A stretch of DNA of 64,000 bases from Salegentibacter salarius (GCF_900168265.1 NZ_FVZF01000009.1:52835-116834); one strand, 5' to 3'; positions 43,578 to 53,229 are shown, counted from the stretch's first letter. Translations and numbers: made by a program. The notes: generated by a model from the sequence alone, not told the origin.

Positions 43578-44252
43578 ATGATTTCAGCTAAAAATATTCA
43601 TAAATACTACGGAGACCTTCACGTTTTAAAAGGTCTTGATCTTCATATTAAAAAAAGCGAAATCGTTTCTATTGTGGGAGCTTCGGGAGCCGGTAAAACC
43701 ACTTTGCTTCAAATTTTAGGGACTTTAGATAAACCCGAAAAAAATAAGGAATCTTCCCTCCAAATTAACGACACGGATATTTACCGACTTTCTTCAAAGG
43801 AATTATCAAAGTTCAGAAATAAGAATATTGGGTTTATTTTCCAGTTTCACCAGTTATTACCTGAATTTACCGCGTTGGAAAATATTTGTATTCCTGCTTA
43901 TATTCACAACACCCCAAAAGAAAAAGCTGAAGAACGCGCCCAAGAGCTTTTGGGTTTCTTAGGACTTAAAAACAGGGCCAACCATAAACCCGGGGAACTT
44001 AGCGGTGGGGAACAGCAACGTATTGCTGTGGCCAGGGCACTTATAAATAATCCCGCTGTAATTTTTGCCGATGAACCATCGGGAAATTTAGATAGCGAAT
44101 CTGCAGAAAATCTTCACCAGTTATTTTTTAAGCTTCGGGATGAGTTTCAACAAACTTTCGTGATTGTAACCCATAACGAGGAACTAGCTGATATGGCCGA
44201 TAGGAAAATCACGATGCAGGACGGAAAAATTATTGATAAAAAGGAAATTTAA
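43578..44252 (+). CDS. LolD-like ABC transporter ATP-binding protein
   Basis: A 224-residue ATPase of the LolD/MacB/FtsE type. Walker [10 protein letters not shown] (34-42), Q-loop FQFHQLLPE, signature LSGGEQQR (about 139-146), Walker [16 protein letters not shown] with the MacB-type SGNLD, and the switch His in VTHN. LolD works with LolCE in lipoprotein release from the inner membrane; no permease gene is adjacent. Name kept as LolD-like because MacB relatives share all motifs. It is followed after 5 bp by TIGR02757. Confidence 0.88.
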   Translation: MISAKNIHKYYGDLHVLKGLDLHIKKSEIVSIVGASGAGKTTLLQILGTLDKPEKNKESSLQINDTDIYRLSSKELSKFRNKNIGFIFQFHQLLPEFTALENICIPAYIHNTPKEKAEERAQELLGFLGLKNRANHKPGELSGGEQQRIAVARALINNPAVIFADEPSGNLDSESAENLHQLFFKLRDEFQQTFVIVTHNEELADMADRKITMQDGKIIDKKEI

Positions 44253-44257
44253 GCAGT

Positions 44258-45022
44258 TTGAAAAAAAGTGAACTCAAATCTTTTCTCGATTTCAAAGCCG
44301 AACAATACAATACTCCTGAATTTATAGCTACCGATCCGGTGCAAATTCCGCATCACTTCAGTAAAAAAGAAGATATTGAAATTGCTGGATTTCTTACCGC
44401 CACCATTGCCTGGGGAAACCGAAAAAGCATTCTTAAAAACGCTAATCGTTTAATGGAAATGCTGGATCGCAGTCCGTACGATTTTATTTTGAATCACTCA
44501 GAAAACGATCTTGAAAATCTATCTGGTTTTGTGCATCGTACTTTTAATGAAATAGATCTTATTTATTTTATTTCGGCTTTAAAGAATATCTATAAAAATC
44601 ACGGCGGGATTGAAACTGTTTTTACTGAAAATGCTGAAAAAGAATCCTTACAACCGGCTATTCACGAATTCAAAAAGATTTTTTTTGAAATTCCTCATCC
44701 CCCCAGAACACCTAAGCATGTGAGTGATCCCCTGAAGAACTCTGCAGCCAAGCGAATTAATATGTATTTGCGCTGGATGGTAAGAGATGATAAGGCCGGT
44801 GTAGATTTTGGATTATGGAAAAAGCTTAATGCATCTCAGTTAAGTTGCCCTTTAGACGTACATTCGGGAAACGTAGCAAGAAAATTAAAACTTTTAAAAA
44901 GAAAAGCTAACGATGCAAAAGCTTTAGCCGAATTGGATACTTCATTAAGAAAACTTGATGCTTCAGATCCCGTGAAATATGACTTTGCTTTATTCGGACT
45001 CGGAGTTTTTGAAAAGTATTAG
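44258..45022 (+). CDS. TIGR02757-family protein, TTG start
   Basis: A 254-residue protein beginning with TTG at 44258 (KKSELKSFLDFKAEQYN), 5 bp after the ATPase stop. The family signature is ATIAWGNRKSILKNANRLM near residue 48-66, and the C-terminal RKLDASDPVKYDFALFGLGV. Family members are small soluble proteins of about 250 residues in Bacteroidota and spirochaetes, with no established function to my knowledge; an HhH/endonuclease III-like relation is possible but not seen here. The TTG start is the only initiation codon that keeps the whole conserved N-terminus. Confidence 0.85.
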   Translation: MKKSELKSFLDFKAEQYNTPEFIATDPVQIPHHFSKKEDIEIAGFLTATIAWGNRKSILKNANRLMEMLDRSPYDFILNHSENDLENLSGFVHRTFNEIDLIYFISALKNIYKNHGGIETVFTENAEKESLQPAIHEFKKIFFEIPHPPRTPKHVSDPLKNSAAKRINMYLRWMVRDDKAGVDFGLWKKLNASQLSCPLDVHSGNVARKLKLLKRKANDAKALAELDTSLRKLDASDPVKYDFALFGLGVFEKY

Positions 45023-45082
45023 TAAAAATTTAACATTGTCCGGTAATTTTGTTAAATTTGATTTAATTCAATTTTACATTCT

Positions 45083-46297
45083 ATGTTACGACCTGCGATT
45101 CCAGAAAACGAAAGTCAACGACTGAAAGCGCTTCAGGATGCTAACATTTTATATAGTCCTACCCAGGAAGAATTTGATAATATTACCCAGTTAGCTTCAT
45201 TTATTTGCAAGACACCGGTTTCTTTAATTTCTTTGGTTGGCGAGCACGAACAATGGTTTAAATCTAAATACGGCACCGATCTGTGCACTTCAGATCGTGA
45301 CATTTCTTTTTGTAGTCACGCTATTCTCAACCCGGAGGAATTAATGGAAGTAGAGGATACCAGGCTAGACGAACGTTTTGAAGACAATCCTTTTGTACTC
45401 ACCCAAAATGATCCTGTTATATACTACGCCGGGATGCCTTTAAAAGACGTTAATAAAATGGCTCTAGGCACACTGTGCGTGATAGACACCAAACCAAACA
45501 AATTAAATCTGGATCAAAGGAAAGCCTTGAAATCGCTTGCCAAACAAGTAGAAATTCTCTTAGAATTAAAACGGAAAAACGATTACCTGGAGAATGTAAA
45601 AAAGGAACTGAACGACCACAACGCCATGCTTAAAGATTTTGCTGGGGTAGTATCTCACGATATGAAAATGCCCCTGGCAAATATGATTATCACCGCAGAT
45701 ATCCTTAAAGCAAAATTCGGCAAAAAACTGGGAGAAGAAGGTTTAGAATACCTAAAAAATCTAAAACAGGCAGGGTTAAGACTTAGCGAGTACATAAATG
45801 GCATTTTAGATCATTACGAAAGCGATAATATTGCTGCCTCAAATAATGAAGAATTTGACGTACATCAATTATTAGAGGAAATTATTGACCTCTTAAATAT
45901 TACCGAAGACTGCATCATCAACCTTCCTGAAGATAATACCATTATAAGTTCTAACCGCGCCGCGCTGGAACAAATATTTTTGAATTTATTGGGGAACAGC
46001 CTAAAGTACAACGATAAGCAAAAAATTATAATTGATATTGAATTCTCCCAAAACCCCGATTTCTATTACTTCAGTATTCAGGATAATGGTATAGGAATTC
46101 CTAAAGAAAAAGAAGAAGACATTTTTAAACTCTTTACTACCGTAGCCAAAAGTGACCGTTCCGGCAATAAAGGCAATGGCATTGGCCTTTCTACAGTAAA
46201 AAGACTCGTAGGTAATTTAGGCGGAAACCTAAAGGTGAATTCAGAAATAGGAGAAGGTACTCGTTTCGATTTTTCGATTAGAAAAAAACATAATTGA
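45083..46297 (+). CDS. GAF-domain sensor histidine kinase (first of tandem pair)
   Basis: A 404-residue soluble kinase. GAF domain (about 25-165) with DRDISFCSHAIL (71-82), HisKA with His192 (VVSHDMKMPLANM), HATPase with N-box FLNLLGNSLKYNDK, DNGIGIPKEKEE and GNGIGLSTVKR. No transmembrane segment. A -7-like element TAAATTTG (45053-45060) precedes it. It is followed 134 bp on by a related kinase of the same layout. No response regulator is adjacent; the cognate receiver is unknown. Confidence 0.92.
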   Translation: MLRPAIPENESQRLKALQDANILYSPTQEEFDNITQLASFICKTPVSLISLVGEHEQWFKSKYGTDLCTSDRDISFCSHAILNPEELMEVEDTRLDERFEDNPFVLTQNDPVIYYAGMPLKDVNKMALGTLCVIDTKPNKLNLDQRKALKSLAKQVEILLELKRKNDYLENVKKELNDHNAMLKDFAGVVSHDMKMPLANMIITADILKAKFGKKLGEEGLEYLKNLKQAGLRLSEYINGILDHYESDNIAASNNEEFDVHQLLEEIIDLLNITEDCIINLPEDNTIISSNRAALEQIFLNLLGNSLKYNDKQKIIIDIEFSQNPDFYYFSIQDNGIGIPKEKEEDIFKLFTTVAKSDRSGNKGNGIGLSTVKRLVGNLGGNLKVNSEIGEGTRFDFSIRKKHN

Positions 46298-46431
46298 TGC
46301 TGCTTTTTTATAGAAAAATGTTTAATTTTTTCTATATTAAATTAAGCTGTAATAGCGGGATCCACAACAAAATCCTCACAGCACATTTTTAGTTTATCAA
46401 ATAACTTATACTGAGTAACATAGCAGATGAT

Positions 46432-47634
46432 ATGCAGCAAAAAAAAGTCTCTTCAAAAGAAAAATTACGCCGGGCAGCTCTTGCAGAATATGCAATTTTT
46501 AATTCTGGAGAAGACAAAGATTATGATCAACTTACTTACCTGGCGGCTAAAATTTGCCAGGTTCCTGTAGCTAAGATTAGTATTATAGGTAAAAATAAGA
46601 TCTGGTATAAATCTGTTTACGGTGTGGAGCAAGATGAAATATCAAGGAAAAACTCATTTTGCGAACAAAGTATCTGGGCAGGAGAAGAAATTTTTAGCAT
46701 TAACAGTAAAGATCATCCGGAATTCTTTGAGCAAGCTAAAGGAGTTTATCAATGCAATTATCATTTTTATACCGGTGTGCCCTTATTAAATGCAAATGGT
46801 CATGCCATAGCGGTTTTCAGTATTTTCGATACAAAAATTAGAAAGTTAGAGGAAGAGCAGAAAAAGTCATTACTGGCGTTGGCCAACCAGTGTATGAACC
46901 TTTTCGAGGCTCGTAAACACAAAACCAAACTTCAACACGTTCAGCGCAAGTTAAAGCAGAAATATAAAGAGTTAGAGAAATTTGCCAGCCTGGTTTCGCA
47001 CGATATCAAATCACCCTTAGCCAATATCATTTCTTTAACCGAATTACTCAAAGATGAAAACAAAGAAAAACTGGACGAACAAAACCGGCAGTATCTCGAT
47101 TTTCTGGTAGAATCGTCTTATTCCCTTCGTAATTACGTAGACGGAATTTTAAAATTTTACCGCAGTGATCACATTCTGGAAAAAGATTTTGAAGATGTCC
47201 ACCTCCCTACTCTACTAAAAAAAATCACCGATCTATATAGCTTAGAAGAAAACGTACAGATTACGTATCCAGATAAAGGGCATTTAAAAAATGTAAACAA
47301 GGCTGCGCTTAGCCAGGTTTTTATGAACTTGATTAGCAATGCTTTAAAATACAATAATAAAAACCTTAGAAAAGTAGATATTACCTTTAAAACTACAGAC
47401 TCCTATTATTGTTTTGCCGTTAGCGATAACGGGAATGGAATAAAAAAAGAAGATGTAGAAAAGATCTTTAAACTCTTCACAACTTTAGATGCGCAAGATA
47501 GGGACGGAAATCACGGCAGCGGCATTGGCCTCGCAACAGTTAAAAAACATATAGAACAAATGCAGGGCTCTATTGATGTTATTTCAAAAAAAGGTGAAGG
47601 CAGCACTTTTAAATTCAAAATTAAACGCCCTTAG
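46432..47634 (+). CDS. GAF-domain sensor histidine kinase (second of tandem pair)
   Basis: A 400-residue protein with the same design as the kinase upstream: GAF (about 25-165, SRKNSFCEQSIW at 71-82 matching SFCSHAI of the first), HisKA with His190 (LVSHDIKSPLANI), HATPase FMNLISNALKYNNK, DNGNGIKKEDVE, GSGIGLATVKK. The two kinases are clear but diverged paralogues, from an old tandem duplication. Phospho-acceptor unknown. Confidence 0.92.
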   Translation: MQQKKVSSKEKLRRAALAEYAIFNSGEDKDYDQLTYLAAKICQVPVAKISIIGKNKIWYKSVYGVEQDEISRKNSFCEQSIWAGEEIFSINSKDHPEFFEQAKGVYQCNYHFYTGVPLLNANGHAIAVFSIFDTKIRKLEEEQKKSLLALANQCMNLFEARKHKTKLQHVQRKLKQKYKELEKFASLVSHDIKSPLANIISLTELLKDENKEKLDEQNRQYLDFLVESSYSLRNYVDGILKFYRSDHILEKDFEDVHLPTLLKKITDLYSLEENVQITYPDKGHLKNVNKAALSQVFMNLISNALKYNNKNLRKVDITFKTTDSYYCFAVSDNGNGIKKEDVEKIFKLFTTLDAQDRDGNHGSGIGLATVKKHIEQMQGSIDVISKKGEGSTFKFKIKRP

Positions 47635-47677
47635 CTTAAATTCCATTTCCTATATTTGATAAACTTTTTAAAGCTTT

Positions 47678-49600
47678 ATGGAATTTAAACAGCCGGAACT
47701 TCTTTATGCCCTGTTTTTACTACTTATCCCACTGGCTGTTCATTTATTTCAACTCCGCCGATTTCAAAAAGAAGATTTTACTAATGTAAAGTTTCTAAAA
47801 AAGGTTATCCGGCAAACCCGAAAAAGCTCGCGATTAAAGAAATGGCTGGTACTAACCACAAGAATGCTGATGCTTGCATTTTTGATCCTTGCTTTTGCCC
47901 AACCTTATTTCCCTGCAGAAGATCCAGAAGCTGCATCTAGCGCAAAAGTTATTTTTCTAGATAATTCTTTCAGTATGGAGGCTACGGGCCAAAATGGTGA
48001 ACTCCTCACGGCTGCGATACAGAACTTGATAAAAAGCATTCCTGAAAATGAAGAAATAAGCCTATTTACCCATAATGATGAATTTAGAAATCTTTCTGCT
48101 GAAGAATTAACTACAGAACTTCAAGATCTTGGTTTTGCCGAAAATCCTTTAGATTTCAACACCCTAAAACTAAAAGCAAATCAGCTTTTAAAGGCATCTG
48201 CTGAAGAAAAAGACTTTATTTTCATTTCCGATTTTCAGGAAAATTTGAATTTAGATAAAATAATAGATTCTACTACTAACTATCATTTTATTCCCCTGGT
48301 TCCCGAAAACACCCAGAATATAAGTATAGATTCAATGTTTATTAGCAATCGGGAAGCCAATGAAATTAATTTTCAGGTGTTGCTTAGCAGTTCCTCTGGT
48401 TATTCTGAAAACATAAGTGTATCTGTTTATAATGGGGAAGATCTTTTGGCAAAAACTGCGGTGAGTTTTCAAGAAAACGAAAGCGCACAAGCCGGTTTTA
48501 AAATTGATGCCGAAGAAATTGAAGATGGAATGATAAAAATTGAAGATGCTTCTCTGGAATATGATAATACACTTTTTTTTAGTTTTAATAAACCAAACCC
48601 TGCCAAGATGGTGATTATAACTGCAAATTCAGATGCTACTTTCATAAATCGTATTCTTACTCCTCCCGAATTTAAAACAGAAATATTTGAAATAGATCAG
48701 CTCGATTTTAATAAACTAAATACTGCCGATCTTGTAATTCTAAATGAATTGGAATCAGTCTCAGGGGCTTTAAAAACTAATTTAGTAAACCTTCATAGTA
48801 ACACAGTGCCGCTCGTAATAATTCCGTCAGGAAACAGTAACCTCAATTCTTACAATAACTTCCTTACTCAGCTAAATGCTCCTTTATATTCTGGATTGAA
48901 AAACAAAGAAACTTTAATTACCGAACTTGCTTTTGATCATCCTTTACTCGCTGGTGTTTTCAACGAAAAAGTTGAAAATTTTGACTATCCCAAAGTCCAG
49001 ACTTATTATGAAATCCAAAATGGAAATAACGTAATTTCTTTTCAGGACAATTCAGGTTTTCTAGTGGAAGGAAATGGAGTTTATCTATTCTCGGCACCAT
49101 TGAATACTGAAAATTCGAATTTCAGAAACTCCCCTCTAATAGTTCCTGTATTTTATAATTTGGGTCTTAGCGCTTTAAAAAGCCCAGACCTATATTACGA
49201 AACAGGAAAAGATATCGAAATTAAAATTCCGCTTCAAACCCAACAAGACGAAGTAGTTCATATAGTTTCAGAAACTGAAGATTTTATTCCGCAGCAACGA
49301 TCTCTTGGTGACAATGTAGAAATTAATACTAATTCACTTGAAATTCCGTCTGGAAATTATTCTTTAGAATATAGGGGCGAGAAACAAACTTACCTGAGTT
49401 TTAACTCTCCCAGAAGCGAGAGTGAACTTGAGTATAACATTCCAGAAGAAACAGAAAACATAAAAATTCATCAAAATATAGGTGCTTATTTTAACGAACT
49501 AAAAGTAGCCAGCCAAAGCCATGAGCTTTGGAAAAGCTTTGTTATTTTTGCATTGCTATTTCTAGTTGTAGAGATGCTACTCTTAAAGTTTCTTAAGTGA
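47678..49600 (+). CDS. BatA-domain (aerotolerance-type) membrane protein
   Basis: A 640-residue protein. The N-terminus MEFKQPELLYALFLLLIPLAVHLFQLRRFQ is the BatA/aerotolerance N-terminal domain with two TMs (6-25, 57-76), then a VWA-like fold (about 85-200, IFLDNSFSMEATGQ with DxSxS-type metal site DNSFS), a long beta-rich periplasmic part, and a C-terminal TM (617-637). Bat proteins in Bacteroidota accompany MoxR ATPases; none is adjacent here. A -7-like TATATTTG lies at 47651-47658. The function is undefined. Confidence 0.85.
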   Translation: MEFKQPELLYALFLLLIPLAVHLFQLRRFQKEDFTNVKFLKKVIRQTRKSSRLKKWLVLTTRMLMLAFLILAFAQPYFPAEDPEAASSAKVIFLDNSFSMEATGQNGELLTAAIQNLIKSIPENEEISLFTHNDEFRNLSAEELTTELQDLGFAENPLDFNTLKLKANQLLKASAEEKDFIFISDFQENLNLDKIIDSTTNYHFIPLVPENTQNISIDSMFISNREANEINFQVLLSSSSGYSENISVSVYNGEDLLAKTAVSFQENESAQAGFKIDAEEIEDGMIKIEDASLEYDNTLFFSFNKPNPAKMVIITANSDATFINRILTPPEFKTEIFEIDQLDFNKLNTADLVILNELESVSGALKTNLVNLHSNTVPLVIIPSGNSNLNSYNNFLTQLNAPLYSGLKNKETLITELAFDHPLLAGVFNEKVENFDYPKVQTYYEIQNGNNVISFQDNSGFLVEGNGVYLFSAPLNTENSNFRNSPLIVPVFYNLGLSALKSPDLYYETGKDIEIKIPLQTQQDEVVHIVSETEDFIPQQRSLGDNVEINTNSLEIPSGNYSLEYRGEKQTYLSFNSPRSESELEYNIPEETENIKIHQNIGAYFNELKVASQSHELWKSFVIFALLFLVVEMLLLKFLK

Positions 49601-49630
49601 AATCAGTACGATATCGGAATCAAAAAATAT

Positions 49631-49690
49631 ACAGGAAAATGATTATATGCCTGTAATAAATTCCCGCATTGGGATTAAATTTATAAAGAA
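49631..49690 (+). promoter_or_regulatory. Two-hairpin leader motif before the dihydroorotase-like gene (copy B)
   Basis: P1 ACAGG...CCTGT (49631-49654) and P2 TCCC-GCATT-GGGA (49662-49674), then TATAAAGAA up to the ATG at 49691. It matches the serA leader (32521-32579) in both stems, in the loop-side AAAAT, the connecting AATAAATT-type sequence and the distance to the start codon, while P2 loops differ (GCATT against ACCGA). Confidence 0.5.
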
Positions 49691-50941
49691 ATGAAACTAC
49701 TCTTAAAATCGGCCACAATCATTGATAAACAATCGGTTTACAACAATAAAAGGCTGGATATTTTAATTGAAAATGGAATTATAAAAGAGATTGCCAAAGA
49801 CATTTCTTCAAAGGCCGATAAAGTGATTAATGAAGAAAATCTTCATGTTTCCAGGGGTTGGTTTGATAGTAGTGTAAGTTTTGGAGAACCCGGTTTTGAG
49901 GAACGCGAAACCATAGCGAATGGATTAGATACTGCAGCTAAAAGTGGATTTACCAGCATTGCCTTAAATCCCAATACCTACCCTATAATTGACAATAATG
50001 GCGCGATCACTTCGGTTAAATCTAAGGCCGCTCATCACCCGGTTAAATTATTTCCCACCGGGGCTTTAACTGTTAAAGCTGAAGGTGTAGATCTTGCCGA
50101 ACTTTATGATATGAAACAAGGCGGTGCCGTAGCTTTTGGAGATTATAAAAGAGCGATTAAAAATCCTAATCTACTGAAGATTGCACTTCAATACGCTCAA
50201 AATTTTGATGCGCTGGTGCAATCATTTCCACAGGAAGACCGTATTGCCGGAAATGGAATGGTAAACGAAGAACAAAGCAGCACCTCTCTAGGATTAAAAG
50301 GAATTCCTAATCTCGCAGAGGAATTACAAATAGCACGAGACCTTTATTTACTGGAATATACCGGCGGAAAATTACATATTCCTACAATTTCAACTAAAAA
50401 ATCGGTGGCGCTGATTAAAGAAGCCAAAAAGAAAGGTTTAGATGTTAGCTGTAGTGTGGCCATTCATAATCTAATTTTTACTGATGAACTCTTGCAAGAC
50501 TTTGACACTAATGCTAAAGTTTTGCCACCATTAAGAACCAAAGAAGATATAAAAGTTTTAATAAAAGGGATAAAAGATGGTACTATAGATATGCTTACCA
50601 GCGATCACACTCCTATTGATACCGAGCACAAAAAAGTGGAGTTTGATAATGCTTTATATGGTACTATTGGTTTAGAATCGGCATTTGGCGCTTTGAGCAC
50701 CATTTTTTCAACGGAAGAAGTGATTGAACTATTAACCAAAGGAAAGCAACGTTTTGGCCTGGAAGATATAGAAATTAAAAAAGGAAATGCCGCAGATTTA
50801 ACGCTGTTTATTCCGAAGGAAAAATATGAATTTACCGAAGCTTATATTTTTTCAACATCTAAAAACAGCATTTTTAAAGCCTATCCACTTCAAGGAAAAG
50901 CTTTAGGAATTATTACCAAAGCGGGGGATTTCGGTTTATAA
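49691..50941 (+). CDS. Dihydroorotase-like protein with degenerate metal site
   Basis: A 416-residue amidohydrolase of the PyrC/DHOase class I fold. In active enzymes the first strand ends DxHVHFREPG; here it reads DSSVSFGEPG (59-68), so both metal His (positions 61 and 63 are Ser) and the substrate Arg (65 is Gly) are gone. The Asp of the last strand survives (TSDHTPID). This is the pattern of non-catalytic PyrC-prime proteins that support aspartate transcarbamoylase in pseudomonads. Flavobacterial relatives share it (remembered), so an intact dihydroorotase should exist elsewhere. It has no other pyrimidine gene beside it. Confidence 0.88.
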   Translation: MKLLLKSATIIDKQSVYNNKRLDILIENGIIKEIAKDISSKADKVINEENLHVSRGWFDSSVSFGEPGFEERETIANGLDTAAKSGFTSIALNPNTYPIIDNNGAITSVKSKAAHHPVKLFPTGALTVKAEGVDLAELYDMKQGGAVAFGDYKRAIKNPNLLKIALQYAQNFDALVQSFPQEDRIAGNGMVNEEQSSTSLGLKGIPNLAEELQIARDLYLLEYTGGKLHIPTISTKKSVALIKEAKKKGLDVSCSVAIHNLIFTDELLQDFDTNAKVLPPLRTKEDIKVLIKGIKDGTIDMLTSDHTPIDTEHKKVEFDNALYGTIGLESAFGALSTIFSTEEVIELLTKGKQRFGLEDIEIKKGNAADLTLFIPKEKYEFTEAYIFSTSKNSIFKAYPLQGKALGIITKAGDFGL

Positions 50942-50985
50942 ATTTCGCTTTAAATTTAATACCTTTACAACATACAAAACCAGCT

Positions 50986-51312
50986 ATGAAAACAGTGGCC
51001 GAAGAAGGAAAAACCCCAGCTATAGTTGCCTATCTCACGATAATTGGTACTATTATAGCCTATTTCATGAATAATGAGCATAAAAATCTTTTTGCTTCCT
51101 TTCACATTAGGCAGGCATTAGGAATACACGTGACTTTCTACGTACTAGGAGTTCTGGTGGGCTTGTTTGACAGCTGGCTAATTTCATCGGCCTTTTATAT
51201 TTTTATCGCAGTTTTAGGCATTTACGGGCTGGTAACCGCCATACAGGGCGAACAAAAAGAAGTACCAATTCTTGGTGCATATTTTCAAAAATGGTTTAGT
51301 ACAATACAATAA
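50986..51312 (+). CDS. Small membrane protein, DUF4870-like
   Basis: A 108-residue protein with three hydrophobic helices (about 12-29, 48-62, 65-87). HIRQALGIHVTFYVLGVLVG resembles the FHxxQaL motif of DUF4870/YqaE-like membrane families, and AYLTIIGTIIAYFMN fits the same. The function is unknown. It is 45 bp after the dihydroorotase-like gene and touches the hydrolase gene downstream (stop at 51312, ATG at 51313), so they are probably in one operon. Confidence 0.72.
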   Translation: MKTVAEEGKTPAIVAYLTIIGTIIAYFMNNEHKNLFASFHIRQALGIHVTFYVLGVLVGLFDSWLISSAFYIFIAVLGIYGLVTAIQGEQKEVPILGAYFQKWFSTIQ

Positions 51313-51972
51313 ATGAATACCAAACAACTTTCCCTACAACATCTTATAAGAAAACCCAAAATAGAATCCGATAAGCCGCCAATGCTTATTATGCTGCACG
51401 GTTACGGAAGCGACGAGAACGATCTTTTTTCTTTTGCTGAAGAATTACCAGATGAGTTATTCGTGATTTCAGTAAAAGCGCCTTACGCGATGCAACCTTA
51501 CGGTAATGCGTGGTATGCGATCCATTGGGATAACCAGGACGGGAAATTTAGTGACGATGAGCAGGCAAAAGAATCTCGTGAAAAAATCGTTGATTTTATA
51601 GATGAAGCGGTGGAAGCTTATCATTTAGATGCTAAAAATGTTACGCTTTTAGGGTTTAGCCAGGGCAGTATTTTAAGTTATGCAGTAGCACTCTCCTACC
51701 CAGATAAAGTTAAAAATATAGCTGCGCTAAGCGGTTATATAAACAAGGGAATTATAAAACCCGGATTTGAGAAAAACGATTTTTCAAACCTATCATTTTA
51801 TTGTTCACACGGTTCGGTAGACCAGGTTATTCCTGTAGAATGGGCACGTAAAACCAAACCTGCATTAGACGAGCTTAATATTGAAAATAGCTATTCAGAA
51901 TTCCCGGTGGGTCACGGTGTTGCTCCACAGAATTTCTTTGAATTGCGGGAATGGCTTAAAAAAAGAATCTAA
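51313..51972 (+). CDS. Alpha/beta hydrolase, phospholipase/carboxylesterase type
   Basis: A 219-residue serine hydrolase. Oxyanion region LHGYGSDENDLF (28-39), nucleophile Ser116 in GFSQGSI, catalytic Asp in SVDQVIPVEW and His in PVGHGVAP near 203. Family members (YpfH/carboxylesterase 2) hydrolyse short acyl esters; substrate not predictable. No signal peptide. The ATG directly follows the upstream stop. It is convergent with the gene at 51969 with a 4-nt overlap of stop regions. Confidence 0.9.
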   Translation: MNTKQLSLQHLIRKPKIESDKPPMLIMLHGYGSDENDLFSFAEELPDELFVISVKAPYAMQPYGNAWYAIHWDNQDGKFSDDEQAKESREKIVDFIDEAVEAYHLDAKNVTLLGFSQGSILSYAVALSYPDKVKNIAALSGYINKGIIKPGFEKNDFSNLSFYCSHGSVDQVIPVEWARKTKPALDELNIENSYSEFPVGHGVAPQNFFELREWLKKRI

Positions 51973-52466
51973 TTTGCAGGGTAGAGAAATGATTTTTCTG
52001 CATTTAGCGCTAATTCTCCGTTTTCATCTATTTCATAAGTAAAAAATACTTCGCCCCAATACTTACCATCGGTGAAATCGGCGATAATCCATTTATGATT
52101 TAGAATCTTGATCTTGTTTATGCGCATATCACCTTCCATCCCGGCGAAAGGCACATAAGAATTATCGGCATCTACTTTATTCTGACTCATGAGCTCGTTT
52201 TCTATAGCTTCAGAAACATTTACAGCTTCAATTCCCTTATTTTCAAAATAGCTCATCGCATCTCCATTATCAAGCAAAGAAAAATAGCCAGTATTTTCGT
52301 TTAGTTCAGCTAAAGAATCATTTTCAAACTCCAGTCTTTCAACCTCTCCTTTTAAATCCTGAATATCAGCATCCCTGGAATCAAGGATCTTTTTATCATT
52401 CACATAAATAAAAATGGTAAACAAAAGAGAAAAAATAAAAAGGTAGAGTAATAAGTTTTTACGCAT
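51969..52466 (-). CDS. Membrane-anchored coiled-coil protein of unknown function
   Basis: A 165-residue protein with one N-terminal TM (about 4-22, LLLYLFIFSLLFTIFIYV), a short coiled coil (about 30-58, DADIQDLKGEVERLEFEND) and a globular domain (about 80-165) ending FFTYEIDENGELALNAEKSFLYPAN. No known motif. The C-terminal part looks like a small beta-domain and could face the periplasm. It lies immediately downstream of the MBL gene (1 bp), in one operon. Confidence 0.72.
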   Translation of the reverse strand: MRKNLLLYLFIFSLLFTIFIYVNDKKILDSRDADIQDLKGEVERLEFENDSLAELNENTGYFSLLDNGDAMSYFENKGIEAVNVSEAIENELMSQNKVDADNSYVPFAGMEGDMRINKIKILNHKWIIADFTDGKYWGEVFFTYEIDENGELALNAEKSFLYPAN

Positions 52467-52467
52467 C

Positions 52468-53229
52468 TTAAATAGTGATTTCTAGGTTATCGTAAGCAAC
52501 GAATACATTTTCTGGAAGTTGTTCCTGAACTTCATCATGAAACCCGAGTAAATGGCTAATATGGGTTAAATAAGCCCTTTCCGGCTTCACGCGATCTATA
52601 AATTCCAAAGCTTCCTCAAGGTTTAAATGAGAATGGTGTGGCTCAATTCTTAAAGCGGTCACCACCAAAACTTTTACACCATCAAGTTTTTGCACTTCTT
52701 CTTCCTCAATAGATTTTAAATCGGTTAGATAAGCGAAATCTTTAAGCCTAAATCCAAAAACCTGTAAGCGATTATGCTTATAATCTATAGGCGTGATCTT
52801 TAGATCGTTAAAATAAAAAGGTTTATTTACAATTTCGTGTTCAATTACCCCGGGAGCTCCGGGATATTTATTGGTGGAAGTAAAAATATATTCAAAGCGT
52901 TTTCTTAAAGAATCCAGTACCCGTTTATGTGCAAAAACCGGAATATCTCCCTGCCGGAAAAAAAATGGTCTAATATCGTCTAAACCTGCGGTATGGTCGT
53001 TATGCTCATGCGTGTACAATATAGCGTCCAGGTTCTCTATAGGATTTGAAAGCATTTGCATCCTAAAATCGGGACCACAATCTATAAGGATATTATTGCC
53101 TTCCCATTTTACCAGAACCGAAACCCGTAAACGTTTGTCTTTTGGATTTTCACTGAGGCATACCGGGTGCTTGCTGCCTATTATTGGAATTCCCTGAGAG
53201 GTGCCTGTGCCTAAAAATATTACTTCCAA
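52468..53229 (-). CDS. Metallo-beta-lactamase-fold hydrolase, PhnP-like
   Basis: A 253-residue protein. The metal motif THEHNDHTAG (His74, His76, Asp78, His79) and a late His in YLTHISHLLGFHDE are present, together with the GTGTSQGIPIIGS opening typical of PhnP/ElaC-like phosphodiesterases. PhnP cleaves cyclic ribose phosphates; in flavobacteria the substrate is not known. It is divergent from the large unknown gene at 53336, with 106 bp between. Confidence 0.88.
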   Translation of the reverse strand: MEVIFLGTGTSQGIPIIGSKHPVCLSENPKDKRLRVSVLVKWEGNNILIDCGPDFRMQMLSNPIENLDAILYTHEHNDHTAGLDDIRPFFFRQGDIPVFAHKRVLDSLRKRFEYIFTSTNKYPGAPGVIEHEIVNKPFYFNDLKITPIDYKHNRLQVFGFRLKDFAYLTDLKSIEEEEVQKLDGVKVLVVTALRIEPHHSHLNLEEALEFIDRVKPERAYLTHISHLLGFHDEVQEQLPENVFVAYDNLEITI

